Source: a virus
Virus record (IMG/VR): IMGVR_UViG_3300017963_000064
Span: 1 to 53,960 of that record
DNA length: 53,960 nt
Strand: one strand, 5' to 3'
Each line of letters begins with the position of its first letter. The stretch's first letter is position 1. Made by a program: the position numbers and the translations under genes. The notes beneath the pieces are model-generated. The model had not been told where the DNA came from. It did not search any database and saw only the letters and a program-made list of their open reading frames with translations. Positions 17,214 through 25,282 of the stretch are shown here, in pieces.

Positions 17214-17601
17214 CTAGCTCAAACCTCACTCCAAAGTATTCTTGTCCCTGCCATTTTATGGGGCCAGGGCCTACCCCTCTTACCACCATACAGTACTGAC
17301 ATGTCCCGCCCACGTACACATCATCAGCGAATGCCGCCAGGCCCTTTAGAACAAAAGGCCGCGCGGCCACCATGTCATCCGGCAGAGAGGACCGCGCCAG
17401 GATGATCTCTGCGTGGACACGGTAAACCACCAAGGAGTTGGAGGCTGGCGTCCAGTAGACCACATAAGCCATAGCCATCGGTGGGTCACCCAGGCCCTCC
17501 GGGGGATTCTCCACAGCCTGCTGCACGCCCGTGATGCCACCCAGTAACGCTTGTAGGGCAATGAAAAAATCATCCAGTTCGTCTGTCGTCCTAGTGGTCA
17601 T
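17173..17601 (-). CDS. Tail terminator-like protein
   Basis: The ATG at 17601 overlaps the end of the HK97 gp10-like gene and gives a 142-residue product; an upstream extension would run out of frame through that gene and has Arg-rich, non-coding character. Length, helix-first beta-rest pattern, and position after the gp10-like gene and before the tail tube match tail terminator (lambda gpU-like) proteins, which cap the tail tube and join it to the head. Confidence 0.65.
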   Translation of the reverse strand: MTTRTTDELDDFFIALQALLGGITGVQQAVENPPEGLGDPPMAMAYVVYWTPASNSLVVYRVHAEIILARSSLPDDMVAARPFVLKGLAAFADDVYVGGTCQYCMVVRGVGPGPIKWQGQEYFGVRFELDVKIDHKDTFTFF

Positions 17602-18115
17602 TTTCTGCGGCCACTTTCTGTACAATCTTGTACAAAGCTTGGTCAAACCGGGCGGCCACCCAGGGCTGAGCCTCGCGCCACCCGAACGCAAACATGCCGT
17701 AGCCCACTGTCCCGACCCGCGCGATTTTGGCCTGCACCGCGTAAGCCGCGCTCTCGTCGCCAAGGACAAGGTGTGCCCACCGCTTCAATGGTTCGATGGG
17801 GACCCAGTGGGGATCTGTTCCCATTTCCACGGCCTGGGCGTACTCCATGTCAGATTCTACGATCCCGCGTACCACGCCACCGACCGAGCCGATAACGGTC
17901 AGTTCTTCCACAAACCCACTGATGGAATTTCTCAGGGCGCCCGTGTTGACCGGCGTCAAGGGTTGTATGCGGCTGATGACATAAACCACGCTGGAGGCCA
18001 TCGTGTCCTTGATGACGGCCCGCGCGATGTCCGGGTACCGCTTTAGCACCTTCGCGAACTGCTCCACGTCGTAAGCGTCTACGACATAGTTGACAGCTAT
18101 ACTGTCACTGGCCAC
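17591..18115 (-). CDS. HK97 gp10-like neck/tail completion protein
   Basis: The 174-residue product contains TPVNTGALRNSI near residues 54-65, the hallmark of the HK97 gp10 family that acts in head-tail joining. The GTG start follows GGGAG with a short spacer. The 88-bp inverted repeat copy A (18169-18256) lies just upstream, and a small 27-codon frame begun by the strong ribosome site inside the repeat runs into this start (18105-18188), so expression may be coupled to it. Confidence 0.82.
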   Translation of the reverse strand: MASDSIAVNYVVDAYDVEQFAKVLKRYPDIARAVIKDTMASSVVYVISRIQPLTPVNTGALRNSISGFVEELTVIGSVGGVVRGIVESDMEYAQAVEMGTDPHWVPIEPLKRWAHLVLGDESAAYAVQAKIARVGTVGYGMFAFGWREAQPWVAARFDQALYKIVQKVAAENDH

Positions 18116-18168
18116 AAGGCGCTCCCAGGTTTTGGTTTAGAATGTCCCGCCCCTGCTTTTTTGCGGAC

Positions 18169-18256
18169 AAATCCCCAGGACGTCGCACAGTAACCCCTCC
18201 TTTGAATATCCACGCTCATTCTGAGATACGTTATGATATGGTCACTTGACACTCAG
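18169..18256 (-). repeat. 88-bp inverted repeat, copy A
   Basis: This stretch is identical, in inverted orientation, to 39867-39954. Read on the minus strand it contains two short dyads (GTCA-AG-TGAC and CTCA-GAA-TGAG), then AAAGGAGGGG and a GTG. The GTG opens a 27-codon frame (18105-18188) which overlaps the start of the gp10-like gene by 11 bases. The repeat fills most of the 169-base gap between two late genes. It may be a regulatory leader, a recombinase or repressor binding region, or a recent duplication. Confidence 0.95.
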
Positions 18257-18284
18257 ACGTGTTTTTGCTCAAAACCCGCGGTTT

Positions 18285-19166
18285 TTACAGCCTGGCGCCC
18301 CTGGGAGGCGCCTTGGCCACCATCTGCTTGACGGCAGGGTCCAGCTTACGGGGGTAGTCCAGCATGCCGAGCTCCTGGGCGCCCGAACTGGCGCTCCACC
18401 CGGTCATAGCCATCTTATACCAGATGGCGCATTGGACCTTGACCGCCCGCACAATCAGGTCAGGCGGAGTCGCGGAGACGCCCCACACTGCCGTTACGCG
18501 AACACGGGATGGGCCATAGGTCCATACGCTCTTGGTCGTTCCACTTTTTGGATTCACATCCACGCGTCTGTATGGGCGCCCGGCAATGGCGTTTCGCGGA
18601 AAGAGAAGGTAGTCCTGGTTGAGCGTCCATTCCGTGAACGTTCCGTCTGTCTCTTCTACCTCCACTAGGCTGACGCTGACGGCTGGCCAGGGGAGCTTGA
18701 GCCTCACTGCTCCGTTGCCATCAATGAGCCTGGCGGATGATGCTGTAGCCATGTAGGCGCCGTCCTCAAGAGACCGGTAGCTATCGACAAGGCGAGAGGC
18801 CTCCACAGCCATGTTCCATAGCACGTGTTCCCACTTACCGCCAATAGCGGCCTTCCCGCTCCCCACGCTGAGCTCTTGCCGAACCGCATAGGCGGACACA
18901 TAGGCGTCAATGGTCGCGCCTTGCTGGCTGTCGCTTTTGGCGCTCTCGCCCGTAGCCGCGCCATAGAAGGCGGACTTGTAGTAAGTTGAACTGTCACCGT
19001 CCGTATCAATGTAGCTGTAACCAGTGGTTTCAGCTACCAGGGCGACGGACCCGTCCAGCGTCGAAAAGGCGCCATCGGCCGTGGAATCTGTGTAGACGCG
19101 GATGTGCGTGTAGCCCTGGTCCAATAGCTGGCCAATTTCCGCTACGGTGATTTCTAGCCGAATCAT
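18285..19166 (-). CDS. Head-tail connector (adaptor) protein
   Basis: The 293-residue product sits between the decoration-type genes and the gp10-like gene. Its C-terminal half (about 120-290), with helices around residues 110-135 and 250-285 separated by beta segments (SVSLVEVEE, YLLFPRNAI), resembles the gp6/gp15-type adaptors that bind the portal. The N-terminal 90 residues form an added beta domain (IRVYTDSTADGAF) with an Ig- or fibronectin-like look. The ATG overlaps the upstream stop. The adaptor call is moderate. Confidence 0.65.
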   Translation of the reverse strand: MIRLEITVAEIGQLLDQGYTHIRVYTDSTADGAFSTLDGSVALVAETTGYSYIDTDGDSSTYYKSAFYGAATGESAKSDSQQGATIDAYVSAYAVRQELSVGSGKAAIGGKWEHVLWNMAVEASRLVDSYRSLEDGAYMATASSARLIDGNGAVRLKLPWPAVSVSLVEVEETDGTFTEWTLNQDYLLFPRNAIAGRPYRRVDVNPKSGTTKSVWTYGPSRVRVTAVWGVSATPPDLIVRAVKVQCAIWYKMAMTGWSASSGAQELGMLDYPRKLDPAVKQMVAKAPPRGARL

Positions 19167-19384
19167 ATCACCCTTGCCTCTCTAAGAATTGGCGCAGGCA
19201 CATCATGGGCTTGGCGGATGTCCGGGCCTGCACTGGTATACACTAGCCCATCGCCAACATAGCACCACGCCACATGCTTTCGGTCCCCGGCGCCGACCGA
19301 TCCGGTTGGAGCCGGGAGGGCCAGGCCATAGGTCCGCAAAACTTGGGCTGCGGACGCGCGCTTTGCCCTTGTGTCGATACTCAC
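19163..19384 (-). CDS. Small hypothetical protein
   Basis: A 73-residue protein begins at a GTG overlapping the upstream stop and ends in an ATGA overlap with the connector gene, so it is held in a tightly coupled operon. It has a basic N-terminus and a central stretch HVAWCYVGDGLVYTS that may form beta strands. No family is recognised. Position suggests a minor head or neck component. Confidence 0.6.
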   Translation of the reverse strand: MSIDTRAKRASAAQVLRTYGLALPAPTGSVGAGDRKHVAWCYVGDGLVYTSAGPDIRQAHDVPAPILREARVI

Positions 19385-20103
19385 GGCCCGCTCTCGATCT
19401 CGCCCCTGGTGAACGTGGTTCCGTCGTCACTCGTGGTCGCCTTTTGGTCCACCGTATCGCCCGCGTCATTGTAGATGGACAGTTGGGTAGCCGTTTGGGT
19501 CAGCTTGTTCCGCATAACCTTGTACAGATACCCGAGCTTGGTGCTCAAAGACGCTGTCGCGGCAGGCGCGCCTTGGCCAGGCTCCGCATATGTGTCCGTT
19601 GCCAGGGCGTCTACAACCTGGGCGTTCACGTCCGCCGTGCTTAGATCGTTCAAAGCGGCCACCGCGGCAGCGGTTGCCAGTAAGCCTATCTGGGTGTCCA
19701 GGTTTGCGGAGGCCAGGCCTACGGCCGACCGCACGCCCGCGGCGTCCAATGCCGCCGAGGCGATAGCGTCCACGGCTGCATCTGTCGTATCGTGCGTTTG
19801 GGCGGCTGTCTGAATGTGGACAAGCAGGTCTTGCCATTCGCTCCCGGACGCGTCGTGAAAGCGAACGGTAACCCGGTCTGCGTTCATCTCGCTTGTCGAA
19901 AGCGCGACGGTCAGAATGCCCGTGCTTCCCGACTCGGTTGGCAACGTGGCTATGTTTGCTGGCGTGCCTCCGTCCTTCTGGACAGTCACATCACCCGCCG
20001 CCAAAGTGACGGACGTTTTGAACACGTTTGTGTCTGCCTGGCTGACCAGACTGACCTCACAAGAGAACGCCTGGCCCTTTACAGGGGGAATTGTACTAGC
20101 CAT
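19381..20103 (-). CDS. Virion-type structural protein, beta N-domain plus helical C-domain
   Basis: The 240-residue product begins with a beta-sandwich-like domain (about 1-95: GQAFSCEVSLVSQADTNVFK and the following strands) similar in style to BppU-type N-domains or virion attachment domains. An Ala-rich helical linker (100-185) follows, then a segment LYKVMRNKLTQTATQLSIYND that resembles ends of fibre-like virion proteins. It lies in the decoration-gene group. A structural role is likely; the precise one is unknown. Confidence 0.65.
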   Translation of the reverse strand: MASTIPPVKGQAFSCEVSLVSQADTNVFKTSVTLAAGDVTVQKDGGTPANIATLPTESGSTGILTVALSTSEMNADRVTVRFHDASGSEWQDLLVHIQTAAQTHDTTDAAVDAIASAALDAAGVRSAVGLASANLDTQIGLLATAAAVAALNDLSTADVNAQVVDALATDTYAEPGQGAPAATASLSTKLGYLYKVMRNKLTQTATQLSIYNDAGDTVDQKATTSDDGTTFTRGEIESGP

Positions 20104-20107
20104 AGCC

Positions 20108-20701
20108 TTACCTCAATCCGTACACTTGGACATCGCTGGTCACACGAGACAGTAGGGCGCCCAAGAACAACTTTACCAACCGGCGCCCGCTGTCCACCTC
20201 AACAGGCATAGAGACGCCCAGCATGTTCAACATCCGGCTGGCCCAGATCTCAGCATCCCCCGTAGCCCATCCGTCCTTTAATGCGCCCACGTGAGTGCCG
20301 GAATCGTCGACGGTGACGTCGTTTTCTACCACAGGGTAACACTGGCCATCCTGTGCGATGGCCACCGCGTCCGAGTCAGCGCCGCCCCAATGTAGCAGGT
20401 AGAACGCCGGAGCAGCGTCTATGTCGTGGGAATGCTCTGGCCCGTTGACGGTGACTAAGACGCCCTCCACTAGATAGTGGTGATGGCCCTCCCCGGTCTG
20501 GCCCGCCAGGTTATCATCTGGCAAGGCGATGCCGCCCGCCAGAAGATGGACATGAGGGGCGGCTGTCGGCCCTGTAAGCCTGCGAACGTCCCCCGGACAC
20601 GTCCACCGCCCGCCCACGCCAGGGGGCAAGTGAGGGCGGTAGGGATCGCCGTCCGTCCCGCTTCCGTCTCGCGCCGCAAAGAGCCAAAAAACCTTTACCA
20701 T
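20108..20701 (-). CDS. Hypothetical virion-region protein
   Basis: The ATG at 20701 follows a near-ideal GGAGGAAAC, so the product has 197 residues. A histidine-rich stretch (GHHHYLVEGVLVTV near residues 68-82) is followed by a beta-rich domain and a C-terminal helical segment. No family is recognised. It is co-directional and close to the LamG-like gene. A role as a virion surface or attachment protein is inferred from position only. Confidence 0.6.
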   Translation of the reverse strand: MVKVFWLFAARDGSGTDGDPYRPHLPPGVGGRWTCPGDVRRLTGPTAAPHVHLLAGGIALPDDNLAGQTGEGHHHYLVEGVLVTVNGPEHSHDIDAAPAFYLLHWGGADSDAVAIAQDGQCYPVVENDVTVDDSGTHVGALKDGWATGDAEIWASRMLNMLGVSMPVEVDSGRRLVKLFLGALLSRVTSDVQVYGLR

Positions 20702-20709
20702 GTTTCCTC

Positions 20710-22053
20710 CTATACTGCGTCCAGAGCCGTGTCGTAGGTCGTGCTTGTACGTGGGTAGACAGCAAACTTGTCCCACGCTTGCGTGTTCACCCCTGCATCT
20801 CGCCGGAGACCGTGCAATGTTGCTGTCTCGTTGAACGAGGCCGACGCATAGGCCAGCCGTGTGCTCTCATCAGCATACCCCTGGATGTCTTGCCCGTCAG
20901 CAGTAACTCTCAGTGCATACGTTTGGTCGTCGGTCACTGTAAACGCCGATGACGCTCTTGTCGTGCTAACGGCGTCAACGGTCTCTATCAGCCGCACATC
21001 ATCATCTGGATTCCTGAGCGATAAGTGCCAGTAGTTTGTGCTATCAGACAGCCGAAAAACCAGGGCCGAACGCGCCCCAGACGGCATGAACACCTCCACG
21101 TCACAAACCACATCTGCGATACCGGAACTCACGGTCGCAGTCACGGAATCCTGATCGGCAACAGCCCGGTTGCCTTGAATCTCCCAATTCCCGCTCTGCT
21201 CCGTCCACGTCCCGCCGACCTCGGGCGTTATGGCGTCCAGCCCTGTTCCATTTGATGCATCGAACGTGCTCAGACAGGTCGGCTGGAGAACGTCACTCAA
21301 GTCGACGTCGGGGACGCGCATGTTTTTGTAGTAGTGCGTTCCTGAGCTATACCGAGCTACGCCCGCATATAGAGTGGATGTGTTTGGCCTCACGGCCCTC
21401 CATAGCAGGGTCCAAGCTGCGTATGTAGTGGACTTGGCAAACACCGCCGCGCCATACAGGTAGCTGGATGCCGTCTCGCCGTCTCGCCAAGGGACACCGT
21501 TGGAATCGTATCCCCCGAGAACTATGGCTAGATGCAGCGTGTCACCGCTCGAGTATTCGCCTATCTGCTGGCTGCGGTATGCCACCCCGTCGTAGCATCT
21601 GTAGGTGATGCTAGATTGATTGACAATGTCCGCGCCGTGCTGGCTGGCGCTATGTTCGTTTGTTGGCGTGGCCGTGTTCAGCCAGGTCAGCATGCCAATG
21701 CCATTTGTTGAGGATTTCATATCGCACAGCAGGCCCAGGCCCAAACTCCTGCTCATGCCATCCGGCTCAATGAGAGAGCTCAAGCCCCAAGAGCCGCCCG
21801 TAGAGACGAGTTTTGCCCAGTTGCTTTCTACTGTCCAGGTCCGATTCGTATCCTCGTTGACGACCAAGGAGCCGTCCTCGACGCCCTCTGCTACGGTGTC
21901 CAAGACCTGTTCATCGTCATAACCTTGGTCGTCTGCGCTGTTCCACGTGGCCCGCAAGTGGTACTCGACCACTTCCGCGCCCATGGGGAACAAGGCATAT
22001 ATCCAGCCACCGGGGATATTGACAATCCCCCGGCTTTGCCCTGTTACATACAT
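20710..22053 (-). CDS. LamG/concanavalin-like virion surface protein
   Basis: The 447-residue protein is beta-rich. Residues 270-447 read like a concanavalin/LamG-type jelly-roll: GTWTEQSGNWEIQG, VVCDVEVFMPSG, ALVFRLSDSTNYWHLSLRN, YALRVTADGQDIQGYAD. The N-terminal part carries a second similar domain (DMKSSTNGIGMLTWL, LHLAIVLGGY). Such domains bind carbohydrates and are common on capsid decorations and fibres. It follows a hairpin at 22071-22097. The ATG follows GAGG. The exact position in the virion is unknown. Confidence 0.7.
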   Translation of the reverse strand: MYVTGQSRGIVNIPGGWIYALFPMGAEVVEYHLRATWNSADDQGYDDEQVLDTVAEGVEDGSLVVNEDTNRTWTVESNWAKLVSTGGSWGLSSLIEPDGMSRSLGLGLLCDMKSSTNGIGMLTWLNTATPTNEHSASQHGADIVNQSSITYRCYDGVAYRSQQIGEYSSGDTLHLAIVLGGYDSNGVPWRDGETASSYLYGAAVFAKSTTYAAWTLLWRAVRPNTSTLYAGVARYSSGTHYYKNMRVPDVDLSDVLQPTCLSTFDASNGTGLDAITPEVGGTWTEQSGNWEIQGNRAVADQDSVTATVSSGIADVVCDVEVFMPSGARSALVFRLSDSTNYWHLSLRNPDDDVRLIETVDAVSTTRASSAFTVTDDQTYALRVTADGQDIQGYADESTRLAYASASFNETATLHGLRRDAGVNTQAWDKFAVYPRTSTTYDTALDAV

Positions 22054-22070
22054 AAAGCGCCTCTTTTAAT

Positions 22071-22097
22071 GGATGGCCTGGCTTGCCCAGGCCATCC
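22071..22097 (-). terminator. Intergenic hairpin in late operon (attenuator or mRNA-processing stem)
   Basis: An 11-bp perfect stem (GGATGGCCTGG and CCAGGCCATCC) with a five-base loop lies between the stop of one late gene (22100) and the start of the next (22053). The minus-strand side is followed by ATTAAAAG rather than a U run, so it is not a full terminator. It may protect or partially attenuate mRNA downstream of the capsid group. Confidence 0.5.
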
Positions 22098-22099
22098 GG

Positions 22100-22330
22100 T
22101 TACTTCGTTGTCACTTCATCTGGCTCGACGGTCGTGGTTCGTTTTGGCGTCCGCCTGGGTTTGGGCCTGGCGGACGCTTGTGGCGCCACGATCTCAAAGA
22201 CACCCGGCGCATCGCGCTGCAGCCAGGCCGCATGCTCAGGTGTAGTGTCGAACTGCACACCCTCCGCCCACTGCTCCGTCGCGCTACGATAGGGCGCCAG
22301 AGTCCTGAGCGTCACCATTTCTGACGCCAT
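22100..22330 (-). CDS. Small basic hypothetical protein
   Basis: The 76-residue product starts at an ATG overlapping the stop of the upstream gene (TAATG) behind GAGGAACAATA. The first 45 residues look folded (with QWAEGVQFDTTPEHAAWLQRD, a helix-turn of the sort seen in short phage head proteins), and the tail is Arg/Lys/Pro-rich. No family is recognised. Confidence 0.6.
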   Translation of the reverse strand: MASEMVTLRTLAPYRSATEQWAEGVQFDTTPEHAAWLQRDAPGVFEIVAPQASARPKPRRTPKRTTTVEPDEVTTK

Positions 22331-22749
22331 TATTGTTCCTCGATATGGACAAACACACATCCCACGACACTGGGCGTGGTCCCCGCCGCCCAGGAGGCGT
22401 CTGTGGTCATGTCCATCCCGATGCGCTGGCCCGCCGTGAACTGGTAAGTCCCCCTGGCGTAGGTCACCGTGTTGTACTGGGTTGGGTCGTCGTCAATGAT
22501 CACGCCGTCGCCGTGGGCAGTCCCATTGATGGTGGGCTGCAAGGTGAGGGTCCCCGCCGTCCGGGCAGCCTCCACGGCCACCGAGAGGCCCACGATAGAG
22601 CCTTTCCACGGGATAGGTTGCTCCGCGACATCTGTCGCCGTAGCCTCGCCCGGAGGCGACAAGGCTACCGCCGTCTGCGAGGCTGCCGCGTCCGCGATAT
22701 AGAACGGGAGCCGAATAACGTTACTTTTGTCAGCCGACAACTCAGTCAC
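22330..22749 (-). CDS. Putative capsid decoration protein
   Basis: The 139-residue product is a compact beta-rich protein (LTLQPTINGTAHG, VTYARGTYQFTAGQRIGMDMTTD, SVVGCVFVHIEEQ) of a size typical for capsid-stabilising decoration proteins. The GTG follows GGAG by six bases. It lies a short way downstream of the capsid gene, after two lipoprotein genes. The assignment is from size, fold style and position. Confidence 0.6.
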   Translation of the reverse strand: MTELSADKSNVIRLPFYIADAAASQTAVALSPPGEATATDVAEQPIPWKGSIVGLSVAVEAARTAGTLTLQPTINGTAHGDGVIIDDDPTQYNTVTYARGTYQFTAGQRIGMDMTTDASWAAGTTPSVVGCVFVHIEEQ

Positions 22750-22781
22750 ATTGTACTCCTTAGGCGCGCTCGGCGCCCTTT

Positions 22782-23108
22782 CTATGGTTTTGCTTGTGGC
22801 CGCCCCACGCTCAGCGTAACGGGCTGGCCACCCATTTCAAACTCGATGACGTCCCCGGCCTGGGCGCCTGCTACGGCCTGCAATTGCAGGCCCTCGCTCT
22901 CCTGTAGGGCGACTGGCCCGCCAGACGTCAAGATGATAACCAGGTATTCCGCCTCTGGCGTTTGGCCAGGCTCGGCCAGGCGGATTTCTGTCTCGCGGCC
23001 AAGGTCCTCCGCCTGGGCGTCATCGCCTCCTGCCGAGCAGGCCGCTACGGCGAACAAAAGCGCCAAAAACACCCAAGCCACCCATTTCTTGTACCGCCCG
23101 CTGCCCAT
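22782..23108 (-). CDS. Small lipoprotein in the capsid region
   Basis: This 108-residue protein starts with a basic stretch and a hydrophobic core ending in Val-Ala-Ala-Cys (Cys24), a lipobox that would be cleaved and lipidated. An Asp/Glu-rich linker follows, then a compact beta domain. It overlaps the upstream lipoprotein stop by one base (TGATG), so the two are translated together. Lipoproteins near the capsid genes of tailed phages are unusual; possible jobs are superinfection exclusion at the host surface or a host-derived moron function. Confidence 0.75.
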   Translation of the reverse strand: MGSGRYKKWVAWVFLALLFAVAACSAGGDDAQAEDLGRETEIRLAEPGQTPEAEYLVIILTSGGPVALQESEGLQLQAVAGAQAGDVIEFEMGGQPVTLSVGRPQAKP

Positions 23109-23785
23109 CAGTTGTTCGCCCTGCTGACTTCCAGCCAGTTTGTCCCATCGCTGAGCAGTGTCAGGACATCATACTGGCCCATCGCAAAGGCCGCCGTCAG
23201 CATCAAGGTTCCGCTGTCCGCCAGGTTCACCGTCTGGTCCGACGTGTTCACGATGATGGCCAGGTTGCCCGCAGTGGCGCCCGCCGTGATGGTGGGCGTA
23301 ACCTCGCCCGCCGCCGCGATGGGCGTGTAGGTCCCCGTGGGCGTGAACGCCGCGCCGTTTGTTACGGTGATGCTGGTTTGGGCGGTGATGCGTAGGTCGT
23401 CGGCCACCACAAGGTCGCCGTCGCTGAGCGTAAGGTCCCCGGCCGTAATGGTCAGGTCGCCCGCCGTCAAGGTCGCGCTGCCGGCCGTAAGGCCCAGGTC
23501 GCCCGCCGTCAAGGTCAGGTCACCCGTGGCCAGCGTTACGTTGCCCGTATCCCCAGCCAAGCCGATGGTTTGCGTGGTCAGGTTGTCCGAGTAAAAGAGC
23601 AGGTCGCCGCCCAGCCTGATGTAACTGTCATCCGCGCAGTTGATACAGATACGCTCTCTTGGAGAGCCTCCCCGCGCGCCGATGTCGCCCAGGTCTAGAG
23701 TTGGTTCCGGCGTGGGCGTTTGGCGGCAGCCCGCCAAGGCCACAAGGGCCAGTAGGCACATGGCTACCGCAGTGATGCGTTTCAT
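23108..23785 (-). CDS. Lipoprotein with GDLTLTA repeats
   Basis: The 225-residue product has a textbook lipobox, Leu17-Ala-Gly-Cys20, after a basic start and hydrophobic core. Residues 80-130 are a run of six- to eight-residue units of the form G-D/S-L/A-T-L-T-A, which should form a narrow beta-solenoid or stacked strands. The C-terminal part is a beta domain ending in GTNWLEVSRANN, a form often seen at the ends of trimeric virion proteins. It lies directly after the capsid gene behind GGAGG. It could be a virion appendage with a lipid anchor or an envelope protein displayed by the infected cell. Confidence 0.8.
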   Translation of the reverse strand: MKRITAVAMCLLALVALAGCRQTPTPEPTLDLGDIGARGGSPRERICINCADDSYIRLGGDLLFYSDNLTTQTIGLAGDTGNVTLATGDLTLTAGDLGLTAGSATLTAGDLTITAGDLTLSDGDLVVADDLRITAQTSITVTNGAAFTPTGTYTPIAAAGEVTPTITAGATAGNLAIIVNTSDQTVNLADSGTLMLTAAFAMGQYDVLTLLSDGTNWLEVSRANN

Positions 23786-23848
23786 AGGTCGTCCTCCTGT
23801 GGGGCGGACGCCCAGGCCGCCCGCCGATAACTATGGCGCCCTTGGGCG

Positions 23849-25282
23849 TTAGAGCAAGATATTGCGAATGCCGCCCGTGTGCGTATTGCTCGACCGCGTC
23901 CCGTGGGCGCCCACGGCTTCCCGGAAAGACGTCACAAGAATGTACATCCGTCGCCGGATGTCCCGGTCCGCCTCGACCAAGACCTGACGCCGGAAACCCA
24001 TGTACCACATGTCACGGTTCCAGAACGTGGCCGATCCAAGCGTATTGCTGGCCGCCGTCGCGCTGATTTTGCCGTCCGCCTCCGCCTTGCCATGGCTGGC
24101 CGAGATAACGATGGGGAAGCCGCGGTAAGCAGCAAGCTGGCCCGAGATAATGGGCGTGTTCGGCCCAAACTTGTCGATCCCGATGACGTTGTCCAGGTCC
24201 AGGAAGTTTTTCAGGTAGGTCCAGATGTCCGTCACGATGGAGCAGCGATTCGGGTCCACCGCATACTTGCCCATCGCGGACATCACGTTGAGAATGTCCG
24301 CATCGGCCAGGGCGTCCCCGCCCGCGTTGATGCTCATGTTCGTGTTGTCCACAAGCCATTGATGGCGCAAGCCGTCTTGCCCATCGGACAAGAAGCTGGC
24401 GTCATCGGCTGGCGCCGCGTCGTCGCTGTTGATATTGCCGGTCGCGGCACTGGTCGCGTCGGCGTTGATAGCAAAGTAGTCGATCTGTTCCGCGCCCGAC
24501 CGAGCCAGGGCGGCCCGCATAGCTGGCGCCATCGCGATGGCTGCATCCTCGGTCAGCGTGTAGCTCCACGTCTGTTCGGTGACCTGCTCGGTGCTGGTCA
24601 GCGTGGACTTGGCCGTGCTCAGGTTGGATACCGTCGTACTGATCGTCTCGGTCCCCTTGCGCCATGTGGGATCCCCCAGGCCCAGGGGCACATTGAACGG
24701 ATCTGTGGGCATCGGGACGTTGACCATCAGGCCGCTGATCTGACTGGCCAGATGCACGTCCTCCCACAGGGTAGCCGCCAAGTCCTCCGGGACCACCTCG
24801 TCGCCCGTTCCTGTCCCCGTGCTGGTCAGCGCCTTGATGGCCCTGGTCAGGTCGTCGGAAGGGTTAGCCGCGTGCTCGTCGCCGTCTGCCCGATGGCCCA
24901 GCATTTTCGCCCGCATCTGAGCGTCCAGCATCACCTGGGCCAGGCACAAGTCCACGGGCTTGATGATCTGGCCACCGTCACGCGCGTAGCCGTCTACAAG
25001 CATGTGGCGCACGTTCCTGGCGTAGCGGTTGTTTTTCAGCAGGCCCTGCACGTCCGCGCGGCCCGCCACGTAAGGCCCAACCGGCGTTCCGCGTACCGGC
25101 TGCTTGGCCATCTGTTCCGTGACCTGGATCTGGACCATCTCCCGGATCTCGCCTTCAAACAAGACCTTGACGCGCTCCCAGTCCACGGTCGCCTCGCCCT
25201 TGTTCTCCCGGAGGTAGGTCGTCAATTCTTGGACGCTCTGCAAGACATCGTCCATCGTCACTTCGCGCAATTCATCACCCAT
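23849..25282 (-). CDS. Major capsid protein, HK97 fold
   Basis: The 477-residue protein lies between prohead protease and decoration-type genes, the standard order. Residues 1-110 are helical and charged, like a delta or scaffolding domain removed by the protease. The rest shows HK97-type elements: an E-loop-like segment near 195-235, a long spine helix region, and PNRCSIVTDIWTYLKNFLDL followed by a terminal A-domain-type end (WYMGFRRQVLVEADRDIRRRMY). The ATG follows GGAGGACAATCCG. The start overlaps the protease stop by eight bases. Confidence 0.9.
   Translation of the reverse strand: MGDELREVTMDDVLQSVQELTTYLRENKGEATVDWERVKVLFEGEIREMVQIQVTEQMAKQPVRGTPVGPYVAGRADVQGLLKNNRYARNVRHMLVDGYARDGGQIIKPVDLCLAQVMLDAQMRAKMLGHRADGDEHAANPSDDLTRAIKALTSTGTGTGDEVVPEDLAATLWEDVHLASQISGLMVNVPMPTDPFNVPLGLGDPTWRKGTETISTTVSNLSTAKSTLTSTEQVTEQTWSYTLTEDAAIAMAPAMRAALARSGAEQIDYFAINADATSAATGNINSDDAAPADDASFLSDGQDGLRHQWLVDNTNMSINAGGDALADADILNVMSAMGKYAVDPNRCSIVTDIWTYLKNFLDLDNVIGIDKFGPNTPIISGQLAAYRGFPIVISASHGKAEADGKISATAASNTLGSATFWNRDMWYMGFRRQVLVEADRDIRRRMYILVTSFREAVGAHGTRSSNTHTGGIRNILL

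Noticed and set aside
17602-17769. Long start for the tail terminator-like gene
   Set aside because: The added N-terminus is Arg/Cys/Trp-rich and lies wholly within the gp10-like gene in another frame; ATG 17601 is better.
18257-18284. Terminator at the AAAACCCGCGGTTTT dyad
   Set aside because: The stem is only six bases and no U run follows on the minus strand; it may be a weak pause at most.
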